Below, one piece after another: positions 1 through 8,539 of a stretch of 64,000 bases of DNA. Source of the DNA: Aureivirga marina (GTDB lineage: Bacteria; Bacteroidota; Bacteroidia; Flavobacteriales; Flavobacteriaceae); contig NZ_JADPIB010000007.1 of the NCBI RefSeq assembly GCF_015767265.1, positions 134,307-198,306 of the forward strand, in the 5' to 3' direction. The notes under the pieces were generated by a model, which was not told where the DNA came from, searched no databases, and worked only from the letters and a program-made list of their open reading frames with translations. A program made the translations under genes and the position numbers. How positions within the stretch are numbered: the stretch's first letter is position 1; each line of letters opens with the position of its first letter.

Positions 1-54
1 TCAAAAAGAATGTGGATTGCGCTTTATAAAAGGATAATCTAATTTATTTTTGGT

Positions 55-963
55 TTAAACCATTTTTAAATAGTTCAATTCTTGTTGTGATAAATGTCTC
101 CATTTACCTCTTGGAATGTCTTTTTTAGTTAATCCAGCAAAGGAAACTCTATCTAATTTTGTAACTGTATAACCAAAATGTTCGAAAATTCTACGAACAA
201 TTCTGTTTCTTCCTGAATGAATTTCTAATCCAATTTCATTTTTCTTTTGTCCTTCGATAAAAGAAATTTCATCTACAATTACTCTTCTTCCGTCCAAATC
301 AAAACCAGCTGCGATTTTTTCTAAATCTTTTAAAGCTAATTTTTTGTCTAAAGTTGCATGGTAAATTTTACGAACTTTATGTTTTGGATGTGTAAGTTTT
401 TTTGCCATTTCACCATCATTAGTGAAAAGTAAAAGTCCTGTTGTATTTCTATCCAACCTTCCAACAGGATAAATGCGTTCTTTTGCTGCATTACGAACCA
501 AATCCATTACTGTTTTACGACCTCTTTCATCTTCCATTGTCGTAATGTAATTTTTTGGTTTGTTTAATAAAACATAACGTTTTGTTTCAGGATTTAGAAG
601 TGTTCCATCAAAACGAACTTCATCTGTTGGCTGAACTTTATATCCCATTTCTGTGATTACTTTCCCATTTACAGTAACACTACCAGCGTGAATATATTTG
701 TCTGCCTCACGACGAGAACAAATTCCTGAGTTTGAAATGTATTTATTTAAACGGATTCCATCATTTTCTTTTTTGATTTTAACCGTTTTTTTTACATCTT
801 TTTCAAACCTTCTTTCGTTTCTTCCAGAAAATTTGTTTGTACCAGATTGATTTCTTGGATTAAATTTTCCATTTCCACTTCTTGAATTTGAATTTCTCGA
901 AGTTGATGATTTTCTTCCTCCTGCTTGGTGTCGTCCTCTCGACGAGTTTCTATTTGCATTCAT
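55..963 (-). CDS. rluB: Ribosomal large-subunit pseudouridine synthase, RluB/RsuA family
   Basis: 302 residues. The protein should isomerise a uridine in 23S rRNA to pseudouridine. Residues ~1-60 are a Ser/Arg/Asn/Gly-rich basic low-complexity tail, as in Bacteroidota homologues. An S4 RNA-binding domain follows (about 70-115, with LNKYISNSGICSRREADKYI), then the catalytic domain with GRLDRNTTGLLLFTNDG, whose Asp is the family nucleophile. The C-terminal HSGRNRIVRRIF stretch is typical of RsuA/RluB enzymes. The ATG at 961-963 is the only sensible start and faces an AT-rich spacer. RluB versus RluE/RsuA specificity cannot be settled by eye, but the family assignment is firm. Confidence 0.93.
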   Translation of the reverse strand: MNANRNSSRGRHQAGGRKSSTSRNSNSRSGNGKFNPRNQSGTNKFSGRNERRFEKDVKKTVKIKKENDGIRLNKYISNSGICSRREADKYIHAGSVTVNGKVITEMGYKVQPTDEVRFDGTLLNPETKRYVLLNKPKNYITTMEDERGRKTVMDLVRNAAKERIYPVGRLDRNTTGLLLFTNDGEMAKKLTHPKHKVRKIYHATLDKKLALKDLEKIAAGFDLDGRRVIVDEISFIEGQKKNEIGLEIHSGRNRIVRRIFEHFGYTVTKLDRVSFAGLTKKDIPRGKWRHLSQQELNYLKMV

Positions 964-1304
964 CGTTTAAAAATTTTTGCAAAATTACATTAAATCTTCT
1001 GAATATTAATAAACTAAACCTCTAATATTTTAATAAATAAAGTATTGATTTTGAAATGTACGGAATTTTTAAAGATTCTTTTTTGTGAAATTTAAAAAAA
1101 GAGATATTACTTTTTATCAAAATAATAAAATAATGCAATAGGATTCTGGTGTTATTTTTAACTTAAATTAATGAAATGTGTTATATATAACATTTGTTTT
1201 CTGTTAAAAATGAAGAAAATAAGCTGATTTCTTTAACTTCTTTTATTTGTGTACTTTTTTAAAAAGCTGTATAATTACACCTCTCAAAAAATTTTTACTA
1301 CAAA
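964..1304. other. Divergent intergenic region between rluB and nhaC
   Basis: AT-rich spacer between two divergent genes, so it must hold both promoters. I found no convincing ORF, RNA fold or terminator. The stretch just before nhaC (about 1240-1300) contains T-rich promoter-like sequence but no clean TAnnTTTG box that I would call. Confidence 0.4.
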
Positions 1305-2789
1305 ATGACAAACAATAAACAAATCTCTATATTCGAGGCATTACTTCCCGTAATTATATTAGTAATAATCTTAGCGTATAATGTATATGTTTTCGGAGAT
1401 GGAGCAACAGGAGGACCAAATCAATTTGCATTAATTTTAGGTGCTGCTGTAGCTGCTGCTGTTGGTTTTAAAAACCATTTCAGTTATGAAAGAATGATGG
1501 AGTTTGTTTCCAAAAATATTAAATCTACAAGTTCTGCAATTTTAATTCTTTTAATGGTTGGAGCTTTAGCGGGAACTTGGCTAATTAGTGGTGTAATTCC
1601 TGCGATGGTTTATTATGGATTACAAATTTTAAATCCGACATGGTTTTTAGCTGCAACTGTAATAATTACAGCAATAATTTCTTTAGCAACAGGAAGTTCT
1701 TGGACAACTTCAGCAACAATTGGAATTGCGTTAGTTGGAATTGGAAGAACTTTAGGTTTACCAGAAGGAATGGTTGCAGGAGCAGTAATTTCTGGAGCTT
1801 ATTTTGGAGATAAAATGTCGCCACTTTCGGATACGACAAATTTAGCACCAGCAATGGCTGGAGCAACACTTTTTGATCATATTAAATACATGGCTTTAAC
1901 AACGGTTCCATCGATTATAATAACGCTGGTTGTGTTTATTATTTTAGGGTTTAAATACGAATCTGGAAATATGATGGATCATACAGAATTATTAGCTAGT
2001 ATTAAAGATACTTTTTATATCAGTCCAGTTTTATTTTTAGTACCTGTAGCTGTTATTTTAATGATTTTAAAGAAGGCTTCTCCTTTGGTAGCACTACTTG
2101 CAGGAACTTTATTAGCAGCTGTTTTTGCCGCTATTTTTCAACCAGAAATCGTTCAGAAAATTGCGGGAGCTGAAAATGGAGTTTATAATTTTGAAGTGAT
2201 GTATAAAGGGATTATGAACGCAATCGTAGATAAGACATATATTGCTTCAGGAAATGAAATTTTTGATGCTGAAAAATTATTTAGTGCAAAAGGAATGGCA
2301 GGAATGTTAGGAACAATTTGGTTAATTCTTTGTGCAATGGTTTTTGGTGGAATTATGGAAGCTATTGGAGCTTTAGAAAGATTGAGTAATGCATTGTTAA
2401 GTATTGCTAGAAGTACATTTGGATTATTTGCAAATACAGTTGGATCTTGTGTATTATTAAATATTACAGCTTCAGATCAATATTTAGCAATAGTAGTTCC
2501 AGGAAGAATGTTTTCAAAAGCATATCAAGATAAAAATTTAGCTCCAGAAAACTTAAGTAGAACTTTAGAAGATTCTGGAACAGTAACTTCTGTATTAATT
2601 CCTTGGAATACTTGTGGAGCATTTCAAGCTGGTGTATTAGGAGTTCCTACATTGACCTATTTACCATTTGCAATTTTTAATTATTTAAGTCCAATTATGA
2701 CTTTAACATTTGCAGCATTTGGAATTAAAATCAAAAGATTAGTAAAGAAAACTACGATTCCTTCAGGAATTACAGATAGTAACTTCTAA
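1305..2789 (+). CDS. nhaC: Na+/H+ antiporter, NhaC family
   Basis: 494-residue inner-membrane protein with about 11-13 hydrophobic helices. It probably exchanges Na+ (or a small organic ion) for protons. The NhaC signature is visible around residues 125-190: TGSSWTTSATIGIALVGIG followed by GAVISGAYFGDKMSPLSDTT. A related half-site in the C-terminal half (LNITASDQYLAIVVPGRMF, then EDSGTVTSVLIPWNTCGAF) fits the family's internal repeat. It is monocistronic and ends at a bidirectional terminator. Substrate could differ, since some NhaC relatives are malate/lactate antiporters. Confidence 0.9.
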   Translation: MTNNKQISIFEALLPVIILVIILAYNVYVFGDGATGGPNQFALILGAAVAAAVGFKNHFSYERMMEFVSKNIKSTSSAILILLMVGALAGTWLISGVIPAMVYYGLQILNPTWFLAATVIITAIISLATGSSWTTSATIGIALVGIGRTLGLPEGMVAGAVISGAYFGDKMSPLSDTTNLAPAMAGATLFDHIKYMALTTVPSIIITLVVFIILGFKYESGNMMDHTELLASIKDTFYISPVLFLVPVAVILMILKKASPLVALLAGTLLAAVFAAIFQPEIVQKIAGAENGVYNFEVMYKGIMNAIVDKTYIASGNEIFDAEKLFSAKGMAGMLGTIWLILCAMVFGGIMEAIGALERLSNALLSIARSTFGLFANTVGSCVLLNITASDQYLAIVVPGRMFSKAYQDKNLAPENLSRTLEDSGTVTSVLIPWNTCGAFQAGVLGVPTLTYLPFAIFNYLSPIMTLTFAAFGIKIKRLVKKTTIPSGITDSNF

Positions 2790-2806
2790 AAAATAAAATA
2801 GAAAAG

Positions 2807-2836
2807 AAAAGGCAGCTAAATAAGCTGCCTTTTTTA
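2807..2836. terminator. Bidirectional intrinsic terminator between nhaC and aroF
   Basis: Hairpin AAAAGGCAGCT - AAATA - AGCTGCCTTTTT with an A-run on the left and a T-run on the right. It can terminate both convergent genes. Confidence 0.9.
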
Positions 2837-2845
2837 TTTGATAAA

Positions 2846-3922
2846 TTATTTACTTCTTTGTTGTACACTGATAGATTCAATGTGAATTGCCTTAAAAATC
2901 TTTTCGATAAATTCTTGGCTTAATCCATTTTTCTCACCGTTTACAATCATTTTTTCTAAAACATGCGCCCAACGATCACTTTGAAGAATTGCGACATTCT
3001 TTTCGTGTTTTAAACGACCAATTTTACTTGCAACTCCCATTCTGTGTGCCAATAAATCCAAAAGGTTTTTATCTAAAACATCTAAATCTTTTCGGAAAGC
3101 TTTAATTTTATGTTGATAATCTTTTTCGTTTGTATTATCAATTCTAATTTTTAAATCTTTCGTAATTTCAGACAATCTATTTGGAGTAATTTGTTGCATT
3201 GCATCGCTCCAAGCATTATCTGGATCGATATGTGTTTCAATCATTAATCCTTCATACCTTAAATCTAAAGCCATTTGGCAAGTATCGAAAATAGTATCTC
3301 TTCTTCCGCAAATATGAGAAGGATCTAAAATCATTGGTAAATCAGGAAATTCCTTTTTTAATTCAATAGCGATTTGCCATTTTGGATTATTTCTATATTC
3401 TGTTTTTTGATATGTAGAAAAACCTCTGTGAATAACTCCAAGTTGCTGGATTCCTGCATTTTTAATTCGTTCAACAGCTCCTAGCCATAAAGATAAATCA
3501 GGATTTACAGGATTTTTGATTAAAACTGTTTTATCAACTCCTTTTAAAGCATCTGCAATTTCTTGCACAGCAAAAGGATTTACAGTTGTTCTTGCACCAA
3601 CCCATAAAATATCAATATCATGTTGTAAAGCTTTCTCAACATGATCAGCAGTTCCAACTTCTGTTGTAACCAAAAGTCCAGTTTCTTCTTTAACTTTTTG
3701 TAACCATTTCAAACCAATTTCACCAACTCCTTCAAATTGTCCTGGTCTTGTTCTAGGTTTCCAAATTCCAGCTCTAAAAACATTGGTGTCCGTATTTTTT
3801 AATTGGTGTGCTGTTTGCAAAACTTGCTCTTCCGTTTCAGCACTACAAGGACCTGCAATTACTAGAGGATGTTCTAGTTGCATTCCTTCTAACCATGTTT
3901 TAAAAGTTGCTGTATTCTCCAT
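2846..3922 (-). CDS. aroF: Bifunctional 3-deoxy-7-phosphoheptulonate synthase / chorismate mutase (type II)
   Basis: 358 residues. Residues ~1-260 are a type I-beta (KDO8P-synthase-like) DAHP synthase: VIAGPCSAETEEQ, FRAGIWKPRTRPGQFEG, the KNPVNPDLSLW active-site region and DPSHICGRRDTI. Residues ~270-358 are an AroQ-type chorismate mutase helix bundle (IKAFRKDLDVLDKNLLDLLAHRM, then IGRLKHEKNVAI). It joins the first step of the shikimate pathway to the branch toward prephenate, a fusion known in Bacteroidota. Its mRNA starts with an aromatic leader peptide and an attenuator-like hairpin (separate entries), which predicts control by aromatic amino-acid supply. Confidence 0.94.
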   Translation of the reverse strand: MENTATFKTWLEGMQLEHPLVIAGPCSAETEEQVLQTAHQLKNTDTNVFRAGIWKPRTRPGQFEGVGEIGLKWLQKVKEETGLLVTTEVGTADHVEKALQHDIDILWVGARTTVNPFAVQEIADALKGVDKTVLIKNPVNPDLSLWLGAVERIKNAGIQQLGVIHRGFSTYQKTEYRNNPKWQIAIELKKEFPDLPMILDPSHICGRRDTIFDTCQMALDLRYEGLMIETHIDPDNAWSDAMQQITPNRLSEITKDLKIRIDNTNEKDYQHKIKAFRKDLDVLDKNLLDLLAHRMGVASKIGRLKHEKNVAILQSDRWAHVLEKMIVNGEKNGLSQEFIEKIFKAIHIESISVQQRSK

Positions 3923-3956
3923 TATTATTTACTTACTTTTTGAAAATCTATTATAC

Positions 3957-3984
3957 AAAAAAAGTCCCGATAAATCGAGACTTT
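3957..3984 (-). terminator. Attenuator terminator in the aroF leader
   Basis: On the minus strand AAAGTCTCGA - TTTA - TCGGGACTTT forms a 10-bp stem (one G-T pair) followed at once by a run of T. It lies after the leader peptide and about 35 nt before the aroF ATG, the position expected of a transcription attenuator. Confidence 0.85.
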
Positions 3985-4019
3985 AGTTTATTTTATAATA
4001 CACCATAGCATAGCCTCCT

Positions 4020-4073
4020 TTATCTGTTGGGATAAAATTTAGAGTAGCTCCACCAAGTGTTATTATATATCAT
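4020..4073 (-). CDS. Aromatic leader peptide of the aroF attenuator
   Basis: 17-codon ORF on the minus strand, MIYNNTWWSYSKFYPNR then TAA. It contains tandem Trp codons, three Tyr and one Phe: 6 of 17 residues are the end products of the pathway that the next gene opens. It sits between a good promoter and an intrinsic terminator hairpin, the classical layout for ribosome-mediated attenuation. A second mini-ORF, MVYYKIN, begins shortly after the leader stop, behind an AGGAGG. The ORF is too short for routine gene calling. Codon content and position are seen; the mechanism is inferred. Confidence 0.8.
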   Translation of the reverse strand: MIYNNTWWSYSKFYPNR

Positions 4074-4089
4074 TACTGTTTAATTTCTC

Positions 4090-4120
4090 GCAAAAATAAT
4101 TATAAATTAATTAATTGCAA
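4090..4120 (-). promoter_or_regulatory. Promoter of the aroF leader
   Basis: On the minus strand a TTG (-33 type) is followed after 19 nt by TATTTTTGC, a match to the Bacteroidota -7 box TAnnTTTG. The leader-peptide ATG is about 16 nt further on. The rest of 4121-4365 is AT-rich sequence in which I see no gene. Confidence 0.65.
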
Positions 4121-4365
4121 GAAGTTACTCTTTATTTTAACATGATTTTTGGAAAAATGAATGATTAAAATAAAGGAAATTTCTTTTACTAAAAAAAGAA
4201 TAAATTTTGAATAAGTATGTAATTTTGAGATTTTAATAAATATTTTTTAAGAGTATTCTTTTAATTAATTATTAGTTTCAATTTTTTAATAGAATTTACT
4301 TTTAATTTTAAGTTGAATGTTAAAAAATCAGAAAATAAAAACTAAAATTTTATATATTTAAGAGT

Positions 4366-5112
4366 ATGGAAATAAAAATCAATGTTGATGATGTAGCATA
4401 TAAAGTAGATTTATCAAAACCAATTGATATTTCAACAACAATTTATGGACACGAAAAAACGCCAAATGCTTGGTATGTTCCACATCCGAAAATTGAGCCA
4501 GTTGTTATGGGAGATTTTATTGGAAAAGTAACAGAAGGATCATCGACAAATTTTTTTAATATACATTTTAATCCACATGCCCATGGAACACATACAGAGT
4601 GTATTGGGCATATTACGGAAGAGTTTTATAGTATTAATAATTGTTTAAAAGAATTTCATTTTTTAGCAGAATTAATTACTGTGAAACCTGAAGAAATAGG
4701 TGAAGATTTGGTGATAACAAAAGCGATTTTAGAAGAAAAAATGCAATATTTCAAAGAAGCGATTATTATCCGAACTTTACCAAATACGGCAGAAAAATTA
4801 AATAAACAATATTCAAATACCAACCCCGCATACCTAACAGAAGAAGCTGCTTTATTTTTAAGAAAGAAGCAGATAAAGCATTTATTAATTGACTTACCAT
4901 CTGTAGATAAAGAGAAGGATGAAGGGAAATTGGTGGCGCATAAAGCATTTTGGAATTTTGAAGGAGAGAGAAGGTTAGATGCGACAATTACAGAATTCAT
5001 TTATGTTCCAACTGAAGTAAAAGATGGTTTGTTTTTTATGAATTTACAAATTGCATCGTTTGAAAATGATGCCTCGCCAAGCAAACCAATTTTATATAAG
5101 ATAAAATTATGA
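4366..5112 (+). CDS. Cyclase-family metal hydrolase (kynurenine-formamidase-like)
   Basis: 248 residues, cytosolic. The metal-binding motif HAHGTHTECIGH (about residues 70-81) corresponds to the HxGTHxDxPxH motif of the cyclase/formamidase family, with TEC replacing the usual T-H-x-D run. A later DLPSVDKEKDEGKL segment also fits the family. The enzyme probably hydrolyses an N-formyl or amide bond, but the substrate is unknown and the rest of the kynurenine pathway is not nearby. Its last codons overlap the next gene by 4 bp (ATGA), so the two are co-translated. Confidence 0.8.
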   Translation: MEIKINVDDVAYKVDLSKPIDISTTIYGHEKTPNAWYVPHPKIEPVVMGDFIGKVTEGSSTNFFNIHFNPHAHGTHTECIGHITEEFYSINNCLKEFHFLAELITVKPEEIGEDLVITKAILEEKMQYFKEAIIIRTLPNTAEKLNKQYSNTNPAYLTEEAALFLRKKQIKHLLIDLPSVDKEKDEGKLVAHKAFWNFEGERRLDATITEFIYVPTEVKDGLFFMNLQIASFENDASPSKPILYKIKL

Positions 5113-5465
5113 ACATAGAAGCGTTAAGAGAATATTGCCTTAAAAAATCAAATGTAACAGAAGGATTTCCTTTTGATGAAAAAACACTAGTATTTAAAGT
5201 TGCAGGAAAAGTTTTTGCAATAACTACTTTGGATGAATATCCGATGAAAGTAAATTTAAAATGCGATCCTGATAAAGCGATTGAATATCGTGAAGTTTAT
5301 GATGAAATTACATCAGGATATCATATGAATAAAAAACATTGGAATACAATCGACTTTGAGGGAAGGTTATCCAATGAGTTTTTAAAACACCTAATTGATC
5401 ATTCATATGAATGCGTAATAGAAGGATTATCTAGGAGAGAAAAGGAAGAATTTGGTTATTTATAA
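5109..5465 (+). CDS. MmcQ/YjbR family protein
   Basis: 118 residues. It matches the small MmcQ/YjbR fold: N-terminal LREYCLKKSNVTEGFPFDEKT, central VFAITTLDEYPMKVNLKCDP and C-terminal HWNTIDFEGRLSNEFLKHLID. The fold resembles the CyaY-like DNA-binding fold and has no assigned chemistry. It is translationally coupled to the cyclase and converges with the downstream AraC gene, overlapping it by 10 bp. Confidence 0.87.
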   Translation: MNIEALREYCLKKSNVTEGFPFDEKTLVFKVAGKVFAITTLDEYPMKVNLKCDPDKAIEYREVYDEITSGYHMNKKHWNTIDFEGRLSNEFLKHLIDHSYECVIEGLSRREKEEFGYL

Positions 5466-6313
5466 TGCGTTTGTCGATATTTAGATGGTGTCATTCCTTT
5501 GATATCTTTAAACTTTCGATTAAAATTAGCCAAATTATTAAAACCAGATTTGTAGCAAATATCCATGATATTTAACTCGTTTCTTTTGGATAATAATTTA
5601 CAAGCATTTCCAATTCTTAATTCTGTTAGAAAATTGATAAAGGTTTTGTTTGTTCTTTGTTTGAAATATCTACAAAAAGCATTCGGTGTCATATTTGCAA
5701 TATTTGCTACTTCTTCTAGCGTGATATTTCGATGAAATTCTCTTAATGTAAACTGAATGATTTCATCCATTCTCAACTCTTCTTCCTCAGAATATTGCTT
5801 TTCAACTATTAAAGAAGAAAGTACATATTTATTACTTTCAATAGTTGATAAATCGCTCATTATATTTAAGAAAGAAACAAATTTTTGAAAGTTGTTTAAA
5901 AACTCAATTTGTTTAATTCTTCGAATGATAGATTTGTCAATATTATTCATTTTGACACCTCTAAGTGAGTCGTTTAAGATTGGATTTAAGTGAATCATTT
6001 CAGGCAGTTCGAAAAAATGACTTCCAAATGAAGTGGGAGAAAAGTAAATGGAAATCATCTCGCATCGGTCGCTTTGTTCATTGGTATCGGTTTTAAAAAC
6101 ATGAGGTAATTTTTCACCAATAATAAATAAGTCGAGAGGTTTAAAGTTACCAATTGCATCACCAATGATATAAGTTCCTTCACCTTTAAGAATTAAAGTC
6201 ACTTGAATTTCTGAATGCTGGTGAAGATGATTATAAAAGTGACTACCATAATCTCTTTGGATAACAATAGTTTCTGTGATAGCTTTAGAAACTTTGAAAG
6301 GTATTATTTTCAT
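5456..6313 (-). CDS. AraC-family transcriptional regulator
   Basis: 285 residues. The N-terminal half is cupin-like (GSHFYNHLHQHSEIQVTLILKG, about 24-46), suggesting a small-molecule sensor. The C-terminal ~95 residues hold two helix-turn-helix motifs (ITLEEVANIANMTPNAFCRYF and IMDICYKSGFNNLANFNRKFK) ending in the family hallmark GMTPSKYR. Its 3' end overlaps the convergent YjbR gene. Targets cannot be read from sequence. The following 294-bp spacer upstream of its start holds an orphan plus-strand terminator. Confidence 0.9.
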   Translation of the reverse strand: MKIIPFKVSKAITETIVIQRDYGSHFYNHLHQHSEIQVTLILKGEGTYIIGDAIGNFKPLDLFIIGEKLPHVFKTDTNEQSDRCEMISIYFSPTSFGSHFFELPEMIHLNPILNDSLRGVKMNNIDKSIIRRIKQIEFLNNFQKFVSFLNIMSDLSTIESNKYVLSSLIVEKQYSEEEELRMDEIIQFTLREFHRNITLEEVANIANMTPNAFCRYFKQRTNKTFINFLTELRIGNACKLLSKRNELNIMDICYKSGFNNLANFNRKFKDIKGMTPSKYRQTHYK

Positions 6314-6564
6314 AGAACTTTATCTTATTAGGTTTCTACAAAAATTGTTAAAAAAAAGGAGATATGCAATAAAAAAAGTTAAAATAGTATTTGTATTTGT
6401 TAAAAATGTTGTGTTAATTTGTTAGAAGAATAAATTATATTTGTTATAATGATTTGTAAGAAAAAATAAAAATATATTACAAAATGAAAGTCATATTCTG
6501 AAATATTATAAAAGTTGTAGGATTCTTTTAAAAAAATAAAAATTAGTAAAAAATGATTTTCATT

Positions 6565-6600
6565 AGAGGTTGTATTTAAAATAATACAACCTCTGTTTTT
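6565..6600 (+). terminator. Orphan plus-strand terminator 5' of the AraC gene
   Basis: AGAGGTTGTATT - loop - AATACAACCTCT followed by G and six T. The T-run is on the plus strand, yet no plus-strand gene lies between 5465 and 6565. It may end a short unannotated transcript that starts near a TATATTTG box at about 6435-6445. It could also serve as a weak 3' element of the minus-strand gldA mRNA, whose stop lies just to the right at 6608. Confidence 0.65.
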
Positions 6601-6607
6601 TATAAAA

Positions 6608-7501
6608 TTAGCTTGTAAGCTCCGTAAATAAGCTTTCTAAATTTTGATTTTTACTATCCATTTTCAAAATTTTCAATCCATTTTCTTGTGCAAAATCAAA
6701 AATCATTGAACGCATATCATCTGATGTATTAAAAACAAATTGCCAAGTTGTATCAAAGATATTGTCAACAGATTTTAAATTTGGAATTTTTTCTAAAAAC
6801 CTTCTTTCAATTTGATAATCGAATTCTACTTCAATTATTTGATCTTGATTTTCTTTTAATTCCTGCATTTTTTTATCTAAAACAATTTCTCCTTTGTTAA
6901 TAATGATAACACGATCACAAACAGCTTCTACTTCTTGCATAATATGTGTGGAGAATAAAACGGTTTTAGTTTTTCCATAATCACGGATTAAATCGCGAAT
7001 TTCAATTAATTGATTTGGATCTAAACCTGTAGTTGGTTCATCTAAAATTAATACATCTGGCTCGTGTAACATTGCTGCTGCAAGGCCAACTCTTTGACGA
7101 TATCCTTTAGATAATTGACCGATTTTTTTGTGAGATTCAGGAGTTAAACCAACTTTTTCAATAATTTTTGAAATTTCTGATTTTGAAATTTTATGAATTC
7201 TTGCATGAAAAAGTAAATATTCTTTTACATACATTTCCAAGTAAAGTGGATTATGTTCTGGTAAATATCCAATATGTTTTTGGACTTCCAATATATTTTC
7301 AGTTACAGGAATTCCATTGATAGAAGCATTTCCATTAGTAGCTTTAATATAGCCAGTTAGAATTTTCATCGTAGTAGATTTTCCTGCACCATTTGGTCCT
7401 AAAAACCCTACAATTTCACCTTTTCCAATGGAAAAATTAATATTATTCAAAGCGGTTTGTGTTCCGTATTCTTTGGAAAGATTTACTACTTCTATTGCCA
7501 T
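6608..7501 (-). CDS. gldA: Gliding motility-associated ABC transporter ATP-binding protein GldA
   Basis: 297-residue ABC ATPase. Walker A is GPNGAGKST (about 35-43), the signature is LSKGYRQRVGLA, Walker B is VLILDEPTTGLD and the H-loop is STHIMQEVEAV. Length, the C-terminal extension of ~70 residues and taxonomic context fit GldA, which works with GldF and GldG in gliding motility and type IX secretion-associated functions. gldF/gldG are not adjacent, which is usual for the family. A generic ABC-2 ATPase cannot be fully excluded. Confidence 0.85.
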   Translation of the reverse strand: MAIEVVNLSKEYGTQTALNNINFSIGKGEIVGFLGPNGAGKSTTMKILTGYIKATNGNASINGIPVTENILEVQKHIGYLPEHNPLYLEMYVKEYLLFHARIHKISKSEISKIIEKVGLTPESHKKIGQLSKGYRQRVGLAAAMLHEPDVLILDEPTTGLDPNQLIEIRDLIRDYGKTKTVLFSTHIMQEVEAVCDRVIIINKGEIVLDKKMQELKENQDQIIEVEFDYQIERRFLEKIPNLKSVDNIFDTTWQFVFNTSDDMRSMIFDFAQENGLKILKMDSKNQNLESLFTELTS

Positions 7502-7634
7502 ATTTTACTTGTTTTTAGCAAAAATACATTTTATAAATTAATGTTAAAATGCCAATGCTTTTACTTATGTTAATTTTTTTTCTGAAATTTGCAGCTCTTA
7601 AAAGCTTTTAAGCAAATTTTACTTAGTATAAACA

Positions 7635-8336
7635 ATGAATAAGCAAATAAAGTATATTAATCTGGGAGAAAAAGATTATAAGGAAACTTGGGACTATCAA
7701 ACAGAATTATTTCAAGGAATTTTAGATACTAAAATTTCCAATAGACGAAATGATGAAAATGTGCCAACTCCAAATTATTTATTGTTTGTAGAACATCCAC
7801 ATGTTTATACGCTTGGTAAAAGTGGCGATATGTCTAATTTACTTCTAAATGAACAACAATTAGAAGAAAAAGGAGCGAAGTTTTATAAGATTAATCGTGG
7901 AGGTGATATAACGTATCATGGTCCAGGACAAATTGTTGGATATCCAATTTTAGATTTAGATAATTTTTTTACTGATATTCATAAATATTTACGCTTTCTA
8001 GAAGAAGCAATAATCTTGACGATTGCCGAATATGGGCTAAAAGGTGTAAGAAGTGAAGGAGAAACCGGAGTTTGGTTAGATGTTGGAACGCCTTTTGCTA
8101 GAAAGATTTGTGCGATGGGAGTAAAAAGTAGTCGTTGGGTGACAATGCACGGATTTGCTTTAAATGTAAATGCTAATTTGGGTTATTTTGATAATATAAT
8201 TCCTTGTGGCATTAAAGATAAAGCAGTCACTTCTATGGAAGCTGAATTAAATAAGAAAATTCCAATGGAGGAAGTTCAGAATAAAATACTTAAACACTTT
8301 AAATCACTTTTTGAAGCTGAAATAATTGGGGAGTAA
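7635..8336 (+). CDS. lipB: Octanoyl-[acyl-carrier-protein]:protein N-octanoyltransferase LipB
   Basis: 233 residues. It transfers octanoyl from ACP to lipoyl domains, the first step of lipoate synthesis. Family motifs are visible in order: VEHPHVYTLGKSGD, INRGGDITYHGPGQIVGYPI, the KICAMGVKSSRWVTMHGFALNV block with the catalytic Lys, and IIPCGI carrying the catalytic Cys. Cytosolic and monocistronic. It starts just after an AT-rich region divergent from gldA. Confidence 0.95.
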   Translation: MNKQIKYINLGEKDYKETWDYQTELFQGILDTKISNRRNDENVPTPNYLLFVEHPHVYTLGKSGDMSNLLLNEQQLEEKGAKFYKINRGGDITYHGPGQIVGYPILDLDNFFTDIHKYLRFLEEAIILTIAEYGLKGVRSEGETGVWLDVGTPFARKICAMGVKSSRWVTMHGFALNVNANLGYFDNIIPCGIKDKAVTSMEAELNKKIPMEEVQNKILKHFKSLFEAEIIGE

Positions 8337-8473
8337 TCTTCAGTATTTTTTTCATAAAAGTATCTTTGTTTTCATTATAATTATATTTTTTAAAGTGTTT
8401 CATTTGAATTAATTAAAACGAAGAAAATATAACACTGAAATTAGACAGTATCAAAGTAGTATGTATATAAAAA

Positions 8474-8504
8474 AAGAAATTGCCTATAAAATAGACAATT
8501 TCTT
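8474..8504 (-). terminator. Terminator of the PLP-enzyme gene
   Basis: Stem AAGAAATTG-CTAT / ATAG-CAATTTCTT with one mismatch and an AAA loop. An A-run on its left gives the minus strand a T-run. It lies between the convergent lipB and PLP-enzyme genes. Confidence 0.7.
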
Positions 8505-8539
8505 AAAACATGATAGATAAAACAGTTAACAACTACTTG

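Noticed and set aside
1-54. Possible 3' end of a plus-strand gene at the window edge
   Set aside because: All three frames reach a stop within about 42 bases but none is recognisable, so no gene can be supported.
3783-3986. 67-codon plus-strand frame at the aroF 5' end
   Set aside because: Antisense to the conserved DAHP synthase N-terminus and to the attenuator.
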